Origin: Odobenus rosmarus divergens
Lineage: Eukaryota > Chordata > Mammalia > Carnivora > Odobenidae
Assembly (NCBI RefSeq): GCF_000321225.1
Contig: NW_004450286.1
Span: forward strand, 529,489 to 593,488
Length of the DNA: 64,000 bases
Direction of reading: 5' to 3'
The notes under the pieces are model-generated. The model saw only the letters and a program-made list of their open reading frames with translations, made no database searches and had not been told where the DNA came from. The number at the start of each line of letters is the position of its first letter. The first letter of the stretch is position 1. Shown one piece after another: positions 10,891 through 21,805 of this stretch. A program made the position numbers and the translations under genes.

Positions 10891-11055
10891 AGCCTGGCTA
10901 TTCAGAATGGGGTCCAAGGATCAGCAGCATCGGCTCCCTTGGGAACTTCTTAGAAATATGAATCTCAGGGCTCACCCTAGACCACTGAATTAGAGTCTAG
11001 AGTCTAGAGTCTTTAAAATTTGAGTACTCCACTAGAGGACTTTGCAAAATTTTGG
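10890..11055 (-). mobile_element. MER5A-like hAT-Charlie MITE, antisense
   Basis: GGGGTCCAAGGATCAGCAGCATCGGC, CTTAGAAATATGAATCTCAGG and CACCCTAGACCACTGAATTAGA run in the order of the reverse complement of MER5A, a nonautonomous hAT transposon. A triple TAGAGTC repeat (10992-11012) has expanded inside it. Confidence 0.7.
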
Positions 11056-12315
11056 AGGCTGGGAGAAAGGACAGGGCCAGAGATCATGTCTTATTTTTCT
11101 CCAGAGGCAGCAAACTATAAAGAGAAGAATGCTGGGCCAGGGGGAGGGGCAGGTCACTTCCCTTTCCTGAGCTTTAGTATTCTCATCTATAGAATGAGCA
11201 TATGGAGAATTCCTGCTCAGCATACCTGTCATATAGAGGAAAGGAAAAGGCAGGTGTGAAATCACCATGGAAGCTGTTGGCTGCTGGCACACCTGCCACA
11301 CCACCCTGTCCCCCTCTGTGTGTGCTGTCTGATATGCTGGTTTTCATTCCTGGCACACACTGACCTCCCCAGCTCCAAGCCCAGGCCCAGACCCACAGTT
11401 GGAACTCAGTAAATTCTCATGGCCTGATGGCAGTTTCATGGCCATCTGGTCCCCCTTTCACATTGCCCTCCTTACTGGTTCCTGGAGGTGGATAAGAGAA
11501 AGGAAGAAGCCCCATCCCAAGTATGCTAAGTGGAGGGGAAGAATTACAAACAAGGATAGTTTGTAGGAGGCTGCTCAGGAGCGCATGTTCCTGGGGCCTT
11601 ACACCTTCTGGCATCAGGGGCCCCTGAACCTCCTGAGACTTCCAATAGTTGATTCTTGGGACAGCTGACCATTTTAACAGGAGCCTGTCCTACTCGTACA
11701 TGGAGATGGTTCAAGAGACAGGAGGATCCTTTCAATTCCAGCTTCCTCTGAAGAGGAGGACTCAGGTGTAAGGCAGGATTGCAGCAGCCCTGGGGTCTTG
11801 GAACCTGAGTGCTGGCAGCCCCCTACCTGGCGCTGGCAGTCGGATCTCATTCCTGCTGAAGAATGGCTAGTCCAACAGCATACGGCCCACAACATGTTTA
11901 ATCCTTGGCCCCTGTGGTTCTGCCACATGCCATGTGATTCCCCTGGCACACACAGTCACTGCCTGCATTCATCTCCCTCCCTCAATATACCAGTGTTATC
12001 CCTTTGGAACATGTTGTTAATCCCTCCTGCCTATATTATCTCTCTTCTCCTGCATTCCTACTTCCACAGAATCAAGTTAACTTGCCTTGCTTTCATTGCA
12101 ACCCCCTGGCACTAACTGCTATTTCTGGAATGCCTGGGGACACCACTGGCATGAGCTGGCACTCACTCTGGCACAGGGAAGAATTCTCTGGTCATGGGCA
12201 TACTCACTCTCTATGTACTAGATAAAGGCTAAGGCATCTTTTCTGGTTCTCATTCTGTGTGTGAACTAGGAGGCATTATCTCCTTGCCTTTTTCAAGTTC
12301 CTGCAGGAGCAGTTG
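11056..12315. other. Mostly unique sequence
   Basis: No gene is visible. A plus-strand MIR-like fragment (TCACTTCCCTTTCCTGAGC, then CTCATCTATAGAATGAGC) sits at about 11150-11215. The longest open frames (about 90-105 codons) have no recognisable domain. Confidence 0.4.
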
Positions 12316-12319
12316 GGAC

Positions 12320-12550
12320 TGATTTCATCTAACTGTACTGTTCTCAGCAGCAGTAACGTCCATATTGCTCTCAAGCCTAACATCATCAAAACAGAACTTT
12401 TGATCCTGCTTCCCAACTCAGTAAGTGGCACTGTTATCTACTCACTTACTTACTTAAGCCAAAAACTCAGGTACAAACCTCAATCCCTCCCTTTCCTTCA
12501 TTCCCCACATCCAGTCCTGCTGGTGCCCCAGTGACCTCCATGTTTCCAAA
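12320..12550 (+). mobile_element. L2 LINE fragment
   Basis: CAGAACTTTTGATCCTGCTTCC, CAGTAAGTGGCACTGTTATC, AAGCCAAAAACTCAGG and CCCTCCCTTTCCTTCATTCC follow the order of the 3' part of L2, an ancient CR1-clade LINE of mammals. It is noncoding and old. Confidence 0.6.
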
Positions 12551-12564
12551 CCCAGTGAGCACAA

Positions 12565-13065
12565 GTCTGTATCAGCTTCCTGCGGCTGCTGTAACAAATG
12601 ACTACCAACTTGGTGATTTAAAACAATAGAAATTTATCCTCTCTTAGTTTTAGAGGCCAGAAGTCTGAAATCAATTTCACTGGGTCAAAATCAAGATGTC
12701 AGCAGGGCCATACTCCTCTGGAGGCTCTAGGGGAGAACTGCTTCCCTGCCTCTTCGAGCTTCTGGTGGCTGCTGGCATTCCCTGACTTGTGGCCATAACA
12801 CCCCAATCTCAGCCTCTCTGGCCGCATCGCCTCCTCTTCTGTCTGTGTCAAATCTCCCTCTGCCTCCCTCTTATGAGGATATACGCATTTAGGGCCCACC
12901 TAAATAATCTAGGATAATCACACCATCTCAAGATCCTTGATTCAATCACATCCATAAAGCGCCCACCCCCTTTCTTGCTGTATAAGGTAACATTCACAGG
13001 TTCCAGAGATTAGAGTGTGGATATATTTTGTTGGTAGTGGGGGTATAACTTAACATGCCACCTCA
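12565..13065 (-). mobile_element. MaLR LTR (MLT1-like), minus strand
   Basis: On the plus strand it reads as the reverse complement of an MLT1-type solo LTR of the MaLR family of endogenous retroviruses: GCTGCTGTAACAAATGACTACC, AAACAATAGAAATTTATCC, TCTTATGAGGATATACGC, AGGGCCCACCTAAATAATC and TAAGGTAACATTCACAGG. No internal retroviral sequence is attached. It lies between two L2 fragments. Confidence 0.75.
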
Positions 13066-13084
13066 TCTTACTCAGCAGTTAACC

Positions 13085-13565
13085 ACTGTCTTTGAAACTC
13101 TTTCTTCTCGTCTTCCATGCCATTTCCTCTTTCGTTGGCCACTCCTTTTCATTTGCTTTTGTAAGACTCTATTAGCATGATTTCTATCATCTGCTCATTT
13201 GTTCAGGCTGAAAACCCATGAGTCATTTTTGCTTGCCCTTTCCCCTCATGCCCTTCCTTAGCCAGCCCATCAGACAACTTCTAAACTGTAGCCCAGGTCT
13301 TCCATCCTCACTTCTCCCCAGCTCACTTCTATTTGCACTACTACCTTTGTGACCCGAACCACTCTTCTCCCTCACCCAAAATAGACTCTGTGACCAAAAG
13401 AATTTATCAGAAGGTCCAGGTGCCTGTTGAACATCCTCTCAGCCTCTCTCTGATTCCAGCCACGATTGCAATGAATATTTCCAGGAAGGTTTCCACTGAG
13501 AGTGTCTTAGCTCAAGTACATGATATGTGATTTCTTTGTTTACTCTACTAGGGCTTCTCCAATGC
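13085..13565 (+). mobile_element. L2 LINE fragment (second copy), diverged
   Basis: GAAAACCCATGAGTCATTTTTG, CCCTTTCCCCTCATGCCC and CAGCCCATCAGACAACTTC again match the L2 region around AAAAACCTGGGAGTCATCC, so this is a different copy from 12320-12550. Its limits are uncertain. Confidence 0.5.
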
Positions 13566-13930
13566 CACAGTGTGGGACACTAGCAGAGATCTTCACAGCC
13601 CAGGGCATGTGCAGCCTGGAAGCATGGCAGGGGAGAGTTAACACTGCTGGGCCAATAGGGAGACAGGAGTTGAGGTAGAAATGTCTTCTCTCTGTGGACC
13701 ATCAAGTGGAAAATTCTGAGAGGTATTCCATGTCCTTCCGAGAAAGTTTCAATGAGATTAGCTCTGGTTTTATATGATGGGAAACAATTCAGTAATGCAT
13801 ACTTGTATTGGCTTTTTCTGTTTTCCTCTTTATTCTCCCTGGTCCTTCATCCTTGATACCTGAGATCACTTTCCAGATACACTGCCTGCCCATGAGTCTT
13901 TACTTCAGGTCCTGCATTTGAGAGGAACCC
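13566..13930. other. Unique or unrecognised sequence
   Basis: I see no gene and no repeat that I can name in this interval between L2 fragments. Confidence 0.3.
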
Positions 13931-14585
13931 AGGCTAAACCAGTGAACTTTCCAAAATGCAAATCTGAACATGATTCCAAGGCCCTCCCTCCCCCCTCAAA
14001 ACCTTCCAATTGCTCCTCATTGGTCTTGTGCTAATGGCAAAGCTCTTTCTGTGACTGATAAGGATCTGAAAATTTGGTCCCTACCTGACTCTCCAGTACC
14101 ATTTTCTCCACCCACTTTTCCACTTCCCACCCCAGCCTCACTGGGCCTCCTATAAGTGTCCTTTCCTCTCTGAAATTTCTCTCTCCTCAGGGATTCAGGA
14201 GCTGGTCCTTCTTGGAGCTCTTTCTTCCATGCTCTTCTTCTAGATGATTCCAGTTTATTCCTCACCTCTCAACTCAAGCATCATTTTCTCAGGGATCTCC
14301 CTTACTTATGGATCAGGTAACACTCCCCATTATGCATTCTTCTAGCATAACTTTGGATAACTTTCCTTCTCAGAAATGGTTATTTTGCTTGAAGGTTTCC
14401 TTTTATTTGTGTTATTATATGACTAATGTCTGTCTCCCTCATTAGATGATAAGCCTCAAGAGGATAGAGACTGTTAATTTTTGCTCTTTAGTTATCCTCA
14501 AGGCCACACCTAGTGCAAGGCATACATCATAGGCATTCAATATTTGTTGAGGAAATGAATGAGTGAATGAATAAATTAAAGCATA
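13931..14585 (+). mobile_element. L2 LINE 3' end, long copy
   Basis: The order of L2 phrases is clear: AAATGCAAATCTGAACATG, AAACCTTCCAATTGCTCC, GTCTGTCTCCCTCATTAGATG, AAGCCTCAAGAGGATAGAGACTG and finally GCATTCAATATTTGTTGAGG with a GAATGAGTGAATGAAT tail. This is the most complete L2 3' end in the left half of the window. Confidence 0.8.
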
Positions 14586-15849
14586 ATTATTCCACAATGT
14601 TCGAGGTATATATAACACCACATTTCTATATTCTTTTTGAACAAATTAAACCTGGCTTCAGCACTCACCAACCAATATCAGTAACTTTCAAGACTCCTCC
14701 CAAGCTTCAGTCTTAACAAATGCCTCAGGCTTACAGAGTCCTGGAACAACAGAACAGGCTCTGTTGTTTACTAGGTGCAGGAAGTCATCCCTCCCCATTC
14801 CTTCTTGCTCAGCCTTGATTGAGTGTACAATCCATTCCAAGGTTCATGGTTCTAACAGAAGCTCTACTTCTCCCTGCCAGCTGGCCCCACAGGGACCTTC
14901 ATCTTGATCTTCAGTGACTGGTCCTCACAGCCCCCACATAGCCTGCCCATTGGGAGTCCTGCTTCCTGGAAATGGGCTCAGGTCCATACACCTGTCCTTC
15001 CCAAGAAGCCTGAAATGCTGTTCTTTTCAAAAGCTGCAGAGGCTCAAAACACTCAGGTGCCAGCTTGTTTTGCCTTTCTCAATTCCAACACACACTCCCT
15101 TTTCCTTATCAAAGGGTCTTGTGATCACAGGTGTCATACTCGAAACCTAGAACTTCAAAGGAGCTTGCTTTCCTTTACTGGGGGCGGGGAGGGGGTTGGT
15201 GATACAGCAATGCATCGGTTAGTTTTTCCCCTCCTGTGTTGTGGCAGGGTAAGCTTCTGGCCTTCAAGGTTATGTTTTCCTAAGGATGGACAGAATAATA
15301 TTAAAGCACCTACAATATTGAATTCCTAATGACTCAATGTGTTACATTTGCATACAATTGTAGGTGGTTCACAGATATCCTCAAGCCCCACTGTGCCTCA
15401 TGAGTACATTACTTGGCACCTTCCTTGATGTGTTGCTGTCCGTGGTGCTGAAGCATCATCAGGCTCAAAGGTGAGATGGTTTCTCCTATTGGTTCACTTC
15501 TATGCAACCTTCCCCAGGACTCACACCTTTTATTATTTACTTTTTTAAGTGAAAGACTTTTAAAAACCTGTTGCAGCAGAAATAGAATCAGGCCTCACTT
15601 CCCAATGTATGTAGCTGATTCTTGTACTTTGGGCAATTCCATCTAAAATTTTCCTTCTGGGAAGTTAGGGGAGGGTTAAGGCCCCTACCCCATGTGCACC
15701 CTGTTTACAAGTGTCACTGTGTTTGAGAGAGATGCTGAGATTTGGGTGGGGGAGGGAGTGTGTGCTTGGTCAATACGGAGCGTGGCTGATCTCATTCATT
15801 TTCGTTAGCTAGATGCTAGTATAACCTATCCACTTTGTTGTCTGTGCTA
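14586..15849. other. Mostly unique sequence
   Basis: No gene or named repeat is visible. A 141-codon open frame at 14904-15329 has no recognisable domain or splice context, so I do not call it. Confidence 0.35.
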
Positions 15850-16440
15850 GAGGCTCTGAGTCATCACCTCCTCCATCTGTCCCACCCCCACAGCCTGCAA
15901 GTCACCAAGGCTAGTTCAGAAGTGTGTTCATTCACTCTCCCCCCATCCTACCACTGTGGCTTTGAGCAGACCCTCAGCTCTAAATCACAGCCACAGCTTC
16001 TCCTGTGTCTCCTGCCTCCACATTACACCTGTTAATCAAGCCTCTACACAAGTCAAGAGGCTCTCCACTTTGACTCTTACTTAAGTGTCAAACCCAACTC
16101 CTTGCCATGGCCTCTTGCTAACCACCATGCTTGGTCCTTCCTCTATGCATTTGTATACGCTGTACCTCCTGCCTTCACTACCTTCACTCCTCTGTTTAGC
16201 AAACTCCTCATTCTTCTACACCCAGCTCAAAGGGCCCTCTTCCCTGGAGCCTTTATTGACCTGTGCATCCCTGGGCCCCACACAGGTCCACACCCCCACC
16301 GCCCGCAACCACGCCCCCGCCCCCACAGCTTCTCTGTCCACCTCTCTCAGTTCTGGGGCAGGATTATGACAGTCTCATCAGTCTACCCTCTTCATACTAG
16401 GTCCAACAAATGATGGGTGCTCAACAAAAATTTGCTGGAA
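15850..16440 (+). mobile_element. L2 LINE fragment
   Basis: AACCCAACTCCTTGCCATGGCC, TGTACCTCCTGCCTTC, CTACACCCAGCTCAAAGGGCC and GATGGGTGCTCAACAAAAATTTG keep L2 order. The middle holds a C-rich run at 16280-16325 (CACACCCCCACCGCCC), probably a local expansion. Confidence 0.65.
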
Positions 16441-17180
16441 GCATAGATGGCTAGTAGATTTTGTCTGTCTTTTATCAATTGAACCTCCCTCAGAGATCAA
16501 CTTCTCCCATCTCTATCTAGCAACCATGTTGGAAACTCCTCCTAGCCCCACTCCCTCTCACATTAATTCATTTAACTCATTTCTTCAAGAGCACATTGCA
16601 GCTGGCAACTCACCTCTCATACCCTGGCTTTCAGAAGCCTGAAGCTTGTGTCTGTATCACCTCCCAACTCACTTTGGTTTCTCTCTCTGAGTAAGAGTAT
16701 TCCAGTCCCTTTTGCTTTCTCATAGATTACTGTATTTAAGAATGCTGCTTTGTTTTAATATTGGAGTCTGTGGCCAGAGAGGGTGAGAGACCCGTTCAGT
16801 TCACAAGGTCAGGAAGCTGAAAATAGTCTTCCCCTGGCCTGTACTCTGCTCCCCCCCTTCTCTCCCTCTCCTGGCAACCAGGAGCTAAGATCTCCCCAGC
16901 ATGTGCCCAACCCTCAGCCTGCCTAAAATGCTCCATGAACCAAGCTCAGAATGAGAAAATCAAGCAAATATTTACCTAATGCATAGAGGAGAAGGAATTC
17001 TCCCCCAGTTGGAAATGAGTCTTGATATATTCCTGCAGCTATATCTCATTTACTCAGACCATAAAACTCTGAGCCTGAAAGCCCTTTTACCCTAGGGCCC
17101 AGGAGGGATGAGGATCTACAGGAGCCACTGCCAAGGGTGGAGGCAGGCAGATAGTAGGGGCTCAGAATTCTTGGGCCTCC
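16441..17180. other. Unique sequence
   Basis: No gene or clear repeat is recognised. CT-rich patches occur near 16680 and 16850. Confidence 0.3.
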
Positions 17181-17530
17181 TGTTGTATGGGATGGTAGTA
17201 TTCCAAGTGTTTTGAATTTGGGGCTTGAGATGGGGACTCTGGGTGGGTGTAGGGGCCAGTTGTGAATATGATGGAGGTAGAAGAAAATGATACAGGAGTG
17301 GGGTGCATAATTCCACATGTGGGAAATGAGAAGGTGTTCCAAAGCAATGGAAAGATGGTGAGAAGGGTCAAAGAGTCCAGGGTGCATATAGGAGAACAGA
17401 AGGTCCTAGATATGGGGTAAGAGTTTTAGGTGTGGATGAAGGGGAGCATTCTAGATTTATGTATCAGGAATACAGTTCTAGATATGGGGTAACTTTGGAG
17501 AGGGCAGAATTCTAAGTGTGATAGATGGGA
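17181..17530. repeat. Degenerate minisatellite-like block
   Basis: Variants of TTCTAGATATGGGGTAA (17403-17420 and 17477-17492) and related phrases (TTCTAGATTTATG, ATTCTAAGTGTGATAG, TTTTAGGTGTGGATG, ATTCCAAGTGTTTTG) recur every 25-35 bases, each followed by a purine-rich GGGGAG-type segment. This suggests an old tandem array that has decayed. The period was judged by eye. Confidence 0.5.
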
Positions 17531-17547
17531 GTACAAGGACATTATGC

Positions 17548-17550
<3 letters not shown>

Positions 17551-17596
<46 letters not shown>

Positions 17597-17616
17597 GGGG
17601 GTATATGTGTGTGTGG
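17551..17616. repeat. (TG)n microsatellite
   Basis: About 20 uninterrupted TG units (17551-17590) are followed by TATGTGGGGGGTATATGTGTGTG. It is alternating purine-pyrimidine and probably length-polymorphic. Confidence 0.95.
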
Positions 17617-19094
17617 CTTGAGGCTTACAGACCAGGAAACAGGCTGGTCAGCATGTGAAATGCTGAAGCAGGTGAAAGCTAACATGGGAAGGGTTTGAGA
17701 CAGGGCAGAGGGTAGAGCTCATGGCAGAAGTCTGCTGCCCTGAGAGCTTGAGATCATCTGGGGCAGCTCCTTGCCCACATTGCTCTCAGAGCCCTGTCCA
17801 TGGCTCTGTATATAGAGGGCCCCTTCAAGCTCTAGCAGCTGGGCACCAAGCAGTCTCTCCACTCATACTATGCGTCCCCACTCTTGCTACTTGCTGTGTT
17901 GGGATACAGAGTAAATCCTTTCCAGAATGTGTTCCAGAAACCCAAGTAAATGAGATGACCCCAGGAAGGGAACCCAAGGGGAGCCTGGGAGGAGCAGCAA
18001 GTGCCCCAGGAACATTGCTGATGGGGCTGGAGAAGATAGGGACCTTGGGGCCTGGGGCTCAAAGATGGCCCCCCTGAAATGGGCTTTAAAGGACAAGAAG
18101 ATTTGGGTTTGGGGGGATGTATTATAACAAAGCAGTGAGAGTGAGGAGGTTGAGATGGGGCCTGGGGGGTGGGGGCAGTGGAGAGGTCAAACCAACCACA
18201 GCAGATGGTTTGGATGATCCTGAGGGGAGTGCAAGCTCACATGTCTGAAGGAGCCAGGCAGGTGATGTGAAGCAAGCCAGGTACAAGATGAAATTAAGAA
18301 ACGTGACGATGGACAAATGGGAGAGTGCCCCAAATAGCTAAGGACCTTCAAGATAAAAAGTAAAATGAAACACTGGGCAGGTCAAATGAAATCTGGCCCA
18401 TGGACCACCAGTTTGAGACCCCAAGAGACTAGCAAGTGCTTTGGCTGATGAGGGGTGTATGGCAAAGGCCTTGGATGCCCAACCCAGCTGTAGAAGAACA
18501 TTCTGCAATAAGGCCTAGCTGCCAAGGACCACAGGGCAACAGTGCTTTCTAGATGGTGCCTTCCCTTTTCCTCACAAGGAGCTAACATTTTATTGTAGAC
18601 TTGGCACAGTTGGCCTTGGACCCATATTTTGCTTGCTAGATGACCTTGTTCCCTCTCCATCAAGGCCTTCCAACCTGAGGACCCCTCAGCAAAGCCCCCT
18701 TCCCCACATACCTCCCAGGCTGGTCTTGCTTTGTGTATAGAGCATCGTCTCCTAGCCCACTACAACACTCCAGAGCACATTTCAGAGCTGACTCAGGCCT
18801 GCCTGCTTCCTTCGGGCTTGGTCCTTTCGGGTGTGACATTCCCCCCCTTCTCCCACCTCCCAGAATCACCTAATCCCTTTTCATCCCCCTCTGGCGATGG
18901 CAGAGGAGGGCTCCAGGCACCCTAGCTCCCATTGTCTGTGCTCCTTGAAACGTTTAAAGGGATTAGGGGCTGGGGGCTGGGCCTGGTTGCCTTCAGGGAT
19001 GTGTGTTCAGTGGGGGAGAAGATGAGATTCCACTTCCTTCCATCCCACCCGTCCAGAAGGGCTGGTGAGCGCAAGATAGATGGCGTGGATAAGG
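17617..19094. other. Unique GC-richer sequence
   Basis: This is the start of the GC-rich part of the window. No exon is recognised. Open frames of up to 118 codons lack any domain signature. Confidence 0.3.
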
Positions 19095-19215
19095 GGGCAT
19101 CCAATTAATTCCAATTTAAACCCAATTTGGTCCCCTTTATAATTAGAATAGCAGGCATGTTTTAATAGTGGATTATCTCTCCCAGCCAGTTGTTTGTCAT
19201 TGCTCTTTCTCTGCA
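19095..19215. promoter_or_regulatory. Candidate conserved noncoding element, AT-rich
   Basis: An AT-rich island stands out from GC-rich flanks. It holds ATTAATT (19103-19110), CCAATTT and CCCAATTTGG, TTATAATTAG (TAATTA-type homeodomain core, about 19138-19145) and GGATTA (19170-19175, bicoid-type K50 homeodomain site). Function is inferred from composition and motifs only. Confidence 0.35.
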
Positions 19216-19524
19216 CTGGGTCTTCTGGACCACCCCACCCAGGCAGAGGAGATGGAGCTGGGGGAACAGAGTGGGGCATAGATGGGGAGATCGCTGGGCA
19301 TGGGTACACAGAGGAGAGGTGACCAGAGAGGCTCACGCCCCATCTTAACCCACGTCTTGCCTAAGAAAGTCCTGCTCTGTGCCTCAGTTTCTCTGGCCAT
19401 AAAATGAGGGAGGGGCATGTCAGTGAAGATTCTTTACTCTGACATCCATAGAATAGGAGAGAGGAGAAATTGATGGTAGATCTAGAAGGTGGGGTGATAG
19501 GGCTCAAAAGGGGAGTCAGAGATA

Positions 19525-19650
19525 TGGGCGCTGCTGTGTGACCTTGGGTGAGCCATTGACCTTTCTGTGCTTCAGTTTTCTCACCTGGCAAATGGGGACA
19601 GTGACGATGATAATTATGACAGAATATATCATTTACAATAATGTCTTAAA
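19525..19650 (+). mobile_element. MIR SINE fragment
   Basis: GTGTGACCTTGGGTGAGCC, GTGCTTCAGTTTTCTCACC and GGCAAATGGGGACAGTGACG are the plus-strand MIR core and its CAGTTTCCTCATCTGTAAAATGGG box. A shorter MIR-like piece (GTGCCTCAGTTTCTCTGGCC) lies at 19378-19410. Confidence 0.75.
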
Positions 19651-20084
19651 ATGGCCCCATAGCCACATGTTTTCAAGTGAGCTCTCACAGAGAAGGCCTC
19701 TACCCTCCCTCCACTCCACCAGAGGAGTGTCCCTCTCCACCCCATTCCCTGCAGAGGCCCTTTGGGGACACACTAGGAAAAAACCACAGTCAGACATGGG
19801 CAGCCACAGGACACGGGCAGCCTTAGCTTGGCTCTGCAGGGGCTCAGGAGGTTCAGAGGGGACTTCAGATATGATCCTGAAGATTCCAAAGCGACCCCCC
19901 CAGGCAAAACGAAGCCCGCCCCCCCGCCCCTGTAATTGCAGAATAGATGCTTGAGTTGAGTCACTCACGAGGGCTGTCAGGGGCAACTGCCTCTCACCTG
20001 GCTCAACCTTGTGAGCCCTTTGCTGTTTGGCAAGTACATTTCCAGTCTATGTCTCTGTGGGCCCTGCCCACCCCTCGAGTTGAT

Positions 20085-20165
20085 AAGGTGGTTGTCATCA
20101 TTATGCCTGCTGGCAGGTAGGGAAACTGAGGCTCAGAGAGGAAAAGGTGATGCTTGGGGGTCAGT
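20085..20165 (-). mobile_element. MIR SINE fragment, minus strand
   Basis: AGGTAGGGAAACTGAGGCTC and AGAGAGGAAAAGGTGATGC give the reversed MIR core. Confidence 0.6.
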
Positions 20166-20451
20166 TGTTCTATGAGGCAGAGAAAGTTTGTGAGCCCCCC
20201 GCCCTGAGTCCAGCCTCGCCTGGAGCCCAATCCCCGCTTTGCAGACGAGGTACCCCAGGTACCCAGCTCCAGCCCTGGACCAATGGCTTCTGGCTTTTTC
20301 CTTGGGGCAGGGGCTCTGTCTGCAGGCGTCAGAGCCTACTCCATGCAACACAGAGCCCCTGGCCCACAGATCTATCCTGTCACCTTCTCCCTCCCTGCCC
20401 CTCAGCCCCAGGACCTCAGCCACCGCCTGTGGCCTCACAAATCCTCCCAGG

Positions 20452-20520
20452 GACGTCTGGGTAATTACAAAATTCTTCATTTACTGATGACACTTTCCAT
20501 TACCCAGAATGAACACAGCC
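20452..20520. promoter_or_regulatory. Candidate regulatory element with inverted repeat
   Basis: A perfect 9-base inverted repeat, CTGGGTAAT (20457-20465) and ATTACCCAG (20499-20507), encloses an AT-rich 33-base segment with GTAATTAC and CATTTACTGATGACAC. It lies in GC-rich DNA. Composition and symmetry suggest a protein-binding region, which is inference. Confidence 0.35.
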
Positions 20521-20709
20521 TTGTTCCCTCCCCACTGCCCAGGCAGGGCTGTTCCTCATGTCGGTGGGATTGATGGGCCAGGTTGGGATTGGTACGTCCC
20601 TCCCCTGGGCCTGAAGACAGCTGCCCCTGCCACCAGATGCTTCATCCTGTGCCGCTGGCTCTCTCCTCCTCCGGGGGCAGGGCTCTGTGCTTGGCACCCC
20701 CACATTGAA

Positions 20710-20820
20710 CCCACACAGCCGCCCCCCTGCCCACCATTATTCCCCTCTCTTGGCCATAAGGAAATGAAGGCTCAAAGAAGGTAAACCGCTTTCCTGAGTT
20801 CACAAAGCAGATGAGTGAAA
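20710..20820 (-). mobile_element. MIR SINE fragment, minus strand
   Basis: ACCATTATTCCCCTCTCTTGG, AAGGAAATGAAGGCTCAAAG and AGGTAAACCGCTTTCC match the reversed MIR core in order. Confidence 0.55.
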
Positions 20821-21007
20821 AAAATCTCAGCTCCTCACCACCGACTCTTTTCCCCCACAAAAGCCCCATTCTTGAATCAAAACATTTGAGAACCCCCGGT
20901 TTTATAACCAAATGCAAAAGGAAAACCAAAATACCTGATTCTTGCTCTCTGAAGCTGTCATGGGGTCATTCATGAGAGGCCAAGTCACACCAGCCCAGGA
21001 TTGAGAC

Positions 21008-21028
21008 GGGGTGGGGGGGGGTTGCGGG
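21008..21028 (+). other. G-quadruplex-prone tract
   Basis: G4, T, G9, then TTGC and GGG occur within 21 bases. Enough guanine runs exist for an intramolecular quadruplex on the plus strand. Confidence 0.45.
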
Positions 21029-21461
21029 AAGGTTAGCCAGGGCTTCTAAGCTACAGCGCTCTGCAGGACAGACCAGGAGGCCTGGCTCAGACAGGCCTTG
21101 GTTACCGTTTCTAGCCCATCAGCTACATTTTGGTGCCTGGAAATATTTGGAGTAGCTGGAAAAGAGGCAGGATTAGATGGCCCACAAGTTCTTCCTCTCC
21201 TGCTCAGACTCTCTGTCGCTGTAAGGCACTGTAACCCACGTGGGGAAGTTCCTCCTTAGAGCTCATGTGAGTGCCTCTGACTGCACTGGGCAGGGCTCTT
21301 GGACTAAACCGTGGAAAGTCCTAAATTTGCGGGGGGAGGGATGCTGGAGAAGGAGGCACGGGTTTACCTGCCACAGCCTCTATAAGGCTGGAAGAATGAG
21401 GCTTTTGCCAGAAAAGGTTTTTCTGTCCTGAAGGAATTGCAAAACAGCAGGGTAGCTTATT

Positions 21462-21535
21462 TATATATACGAATATATGCATGAATATACGTGTGTGCGT
21501 GTGTGTGCGCGCGCGTGCGCGCTCGTGTGTATATG
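21462..21535. repeat. Alternating purine-pyrimidine tract (TA, TG and CG steps)
   Basis: A TATATA-rich start passes into GTGTGTGCGTGTGTGTGCGC and a GCGCGCGTGCGCG core (about 21504-21522), then CGTGTGTATATG. The CG/TG alternation is strongly Z-DNA-prone. Confidence 0.8.
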
Positions 21536-21704
21536 CTTTGTGATATTTGTGCAAACTTAACACACAGCATGGAATCTTAAAGCTGACAAGTGAAATGTAG
21601 TTAGCAGGGTGCCCCTTATTCCCGATTTATGACTTCACCAGGGACTCATGCAGGCTGCAGGGCTGGGGAGCTGGTGGCGGGGAGAGAACTGGCGACCCAG
21701 GCAC

Positions 21705-21805
21705 CAGTTGAATTATGAGTCACAATCTATAAACCATCACGTGCTGTGGATTGCAATAATATTTATTACAATCCGACCACTCGTGTTTCAAAACTTGGTT
21801 TCGCA
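21705..21805. promoter_or_regulatory. Candidate regulatory element with 27-base palindrome
   Basis: TGAGTCA (AP-1-type, 21716-21722), CACGTG (E-box, 21738-21743) and a near-perfect palindrome, GGATTGCAATAA (21748-21759), TAT, TTATTACAATCC (21763-21774), with 11 of 12 arm bases pairing. All lie within about 60 bases of AT-rich sequence in GC-rich surroundings. It also contains ATTGCAAT, a C/EBP-like half-site pair. Function is inferred. Confidence 0.4.

Noticed and set aside
12565..13065. Active endogenous retrovirus
   Set aside because: Only a diverged solo LTR of MaLR type is present; no gag, pol or env sequence is attached.
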